This document shows, one piece after another, positions 62,469-64,000 of a stretch of DNA of 64,000 bases. Under the pieces are notes generated by a model that did no database searches, was not told where the DNA came from, and worked only from the letters and a program-made list of their open reading frames with translations. The stretch lies in contig NZ_JAZHRU010000001.1 of assembly GCF_036924525.1 (NCBI RefSeq), forward strand, positions 5,981,001 to 6,045,000. The letters run 5' to 3'. Made by a program: the position numbers and the translations under genes. Position 1 is the stretch's first letter. The number at the start of each line of letters is the position of its first letter. Source of the DNA: Bradyrhizobium sp. AZCC 1719. Its GTDB lineage: Bacteria; Pseudomonadota; Alphaproteobacteria; Rhizobiales; Xanthobacteraceae.

Positions 62469-62885
62469 TCAGAAGAGAAGCTTCAGCGCGAAATAGATCC
62501 ACATCACAAGCAGCACCAGCGCGCCGGCAAACCACGCCAGGCTGCGCTGCTGGATGTTGTTCGAGGTGACGAAAATGCCGGCATGGGCAAATCGTGTCAC
62601 CACGAACACCCAGGACATCAGCACGATGAAGAGATCGGCCCGGCGCAGCGGCAGCGCCAGCGCGATCAGGAGGTAGAACAGCAGCGGTACTTCGAACTGA
62701 TTTGAGAAGCAATTGCCGATCTGGGCCACGCGGGCCGGATATTTCGGCTGTCCGAGCGCGATGTCCTTCAGGCTGGTTTCGCGGGCCTTCACCGCCTTGG
62801 TGCGGGCCGTCACCATCCAGAACATCAGGAAGAATGTGAGCCCGATCAGAACGAAGACCGGCAGCAAAACCATTTGAACCGACAT
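62469..62885 (-). CDS. MAPEG family membrane protein
   Basis: A 138-residue protein with four hydrophobic helices. FSNQFEVPLLFYLLIALALPLRRADLFIVLMSWVFVVTRFAHAGIFVTSNNIQQRS is the MAPEG family core, with the conserved NQFE and RFAHAG. It is monocistronic, convergent with the DUF2149 gene. Function is unknown; family members act on glutathione or lipid substrates. Confidence 0.82.
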   Translation of the reverse strand: MSVQMVLLPVFVLIGLTFFLMFWMVTARTKAVKARETSLKDIALGQPKYPARVAQIGNCFSNQFEVPLLFYLLIALALPLRRADLFIVLMSWVFVVTRFAHAGIFVTSNNIQQRSLAWFAGALVLLVMWIYFALKLLF

Positions 62886-62980
62886 GAGAATCTCCCCCGA
62901 AGCCTGCGTGAGGCCTTACAGCAATAGCGAGGCGCCCCTCACCTGACAAATCCACTTAATTCTGCGTCATACCGCTCAAC

Positions 62981-63083
62981 CCCTCATCCTGAGGAGCCCG
63001 CGAGAAGCGGGCGTCTCGAAGGATGTAGGCCACAGACAGGGCCTCATGGTTCGAGACGCGCTTCGCGCTCCTCACCATGAGGG
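62981..63083. repeat. Paired hairpin repeat, CCTCATCCTGAGGAG family
   Basis: Two related hairpins in a row: CATCCT...AGGATG with GCCCGC/GCGGGC (62985-63025), and CCTCATGGT...ACCATGAGG with ACGCGCTTCGCGC (63042-63083). It fills most of the 320-base gap between the MAPEG and the last gene. Typical of Bradyrhizobiaceae intergenic repeats; function unknown. Confidence 0.7.
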
Positions 63084-63206
63084 TCTTATGACGCAGGACG
63101 TTTAACCGGGCTCGCTTGAACCACAAGGAGAGCCCAGACGACCAACTATCGAGAATTCCGAAGGTTCTGGTCTCGAACCGGCCTTGAAGCAATCCGCGAG
63201 CAGGCG

Positions 63207-63899
63207 ATGAACATCACCTCCCCGATCCTGACCGGCGCCGGCCGTGCCGCCGAGCTGCCCGGCGATTCCGTGACCTCCCTGCTCCGGGCCGTCGGATTCA
63301 GCGACGGCCCGGACGGCGGCCTTGGCATCGTCATGTCGGCCTTGGCCGGTATCGCCGCGGCGCTGGCGGTCGCGATCATGCTCTCCGTCTATTTCCACGG
63401 TGGCCACCGCAGCCGCCACGATCTGCTCAAACACGGGCTTGCCGCTTCCGCGGTGCTGGTCCTGCTCGCCTTCGCAATCTCGGACATCAGGCACGCGGCG
63501 CAGGCCTATCTCGGCCTCAATCCGGCAAAGCCCGCGGTGGAATTTGAAATCCGCCTGCCAAAGGCGACGTTGACGACCGCCGCAGACATCCAGATCGAGC
63601 TGCTCACTGACCGGAACCAGAAGCTGGCGAAGGTCCAGGAGGCGCTGGCCTCCGCGCCCGACGGTCGCAGCATCTTGCGCGGGACCGTGACGCTCGATTA
63701 TCGCACCACCGAGCGGATGATGGTGCTGAACCTCCCCGGCCGGGCCCAAAGCACGTTCCGCCTGCGGCTGCCGGCAAGCCCCTCGCATTCGGAGCAGTTC
63801 GGACCATGGCATCTGGCCGACGGCATCGTCCCCGCCAATGGCGGCACGGTGACACCGGAGAGTCATGACGCCTTCGCGATCCGCTACCGCGTGCTCTGA
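63207..63899 (+). CDS. Membrane protein, unknown
   Basis: A 230-residue protein with two hydrophobic helices (IVMSALAGIAAALAVAIMLSVYF and HGLAASAVLVLLAFAIS) and then a soluble domain of about 130 residues that is beta-rich (VEFEIRLPKATLTTAADIQIELLTDRNQKLAK...LDYRTTERMMVLNLPGRAQSTFRLRLP). Orientation is unknown, but the soluble part is probably periplasmic. I do not recognise a named family. No partner gene is adjacent; the window ends 100 bases later with no further gene seen. Confidence 0.6.
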   Translation: MNITSPILTGAGRAAELPGDSVTSLLRAVGFSDGPDGGLGIVMSALAGIAAALAVAIMLSVYFHGGHRSRHDLLKHGLAASAVLVLLAFAISDIRHAAQAYLGLNPAKPAVEFEIRLPKATLTTAADIQIELLTDRNQKLAKVQEALASAPDGRSILRGTVTLDYRTTERMMVLNLPGRAQSTFRLRLPASPSHSEQFGPWHLADGIVPANGGTVTPESHDAFAIRYRVL

Positions 63900-64000
63900 C
63901 GCCATTGAGATATAAAGATGGCGGACCGCTGGGCACATTTGCTTTGACGCCAACAACCGGCGCTCTACTGTATCCCTGACGGTCGCCGAAAAAGAGCGGC

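Noticed and set aside
1..64000. CRISPR array, tRNA, rRNA, integrase or transposase
   Set aside because: No regular spacer array, no recognisable RNA gene and no recombinase motif was seen in either strand; short RNAs could be missed by eye.

Overview
The window reads as a stretch of alphaproteobacterial chromosome, most likely Bradyrhizobium or a close relative. This is inferred from the high GC content, dense protein coding, the gene families present (PAS_5, DUF5993 next to a variant DsbB, Lin0512, DUF899, hydroxylaminobenzene-mutase-like protein) and several families of dispersed palindromic intergenic repeats of the Bradyrhizobiaceae type. No rRNA, tRNA, CRISPR array, integrase or intact transposase was seen.

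Layout. 1-7.8 kb: a partial branched-chain amino-acid ABC ATPase, a PAS protein, ArsC-like reductase, DUF5993/DsbB, GST, SDR, HAD, 2H phosphoesterase, an IlvD-type dehydratase and a Lin0512 protein. 7.9-8.5 kb: a structured repeat whose second copy lies at 46 kb. 8.5-20.7 kb: glycolipid-binding protein, GDPD, alpha/beta hydrolase, an ArsR-SRPBCC-DUF899-membrane protein operon with a clear promoter and twin operators, a class III nucleotide cyclase, GNAT, SDR, a MarR/OhrR-like regulator divergent from a VOC gene, cupin, Rrf2 with a methyltransferase, and a peptide-deformylase-like protein lacking two metal ligands. 20.8-28.6 kb: MFS transporter, carotenoid oxygenase, a RES/Xre toxin-antitoxin pair and a SWIM-SNF2 helicase. 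28.7-45.7 kb: mixed accessory genes (PLP lyase, single-domain globin, regulators, hydrolases, a frameshifted arsH, RTX protein, an AadA-like nucleotidyltransferase).

The most striking segment is 45.75-52.9 kb. The 3' end of guaA is duplicated as a 138-bp remnant at 45755-45892, about 5.5 kb from guaA itself. Between the two lies a three-gene operon encoding an OLD-family ATPase/Toprim nuclease, a UvrD-type helicase and an Mrr-like nuclease. This is a Gabija-like anti-phage module with an extra effector, apparently carried by an element inserted at guaA. A shorter guaA-end remnant at 28.7 kb hints at an older, second insertion. guaA itself carries an apparent one-base insertion.

53-64 kb: cupin, RsmB-type rRNA methyltransferase, then a tightly coupled operon: TonB-dependent receptor, a CobN-like protein with a signal peptide and a C-terminal membrane anchor, a MotA/ExbB-like protein and a DUF2149 protein. 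A Zur-box-like palindrome precedes it. This looks like a metal-starvation uptake system built around a periplasmic chelatase homologue. MAPEG and an unrecognised membrane protein close the window.
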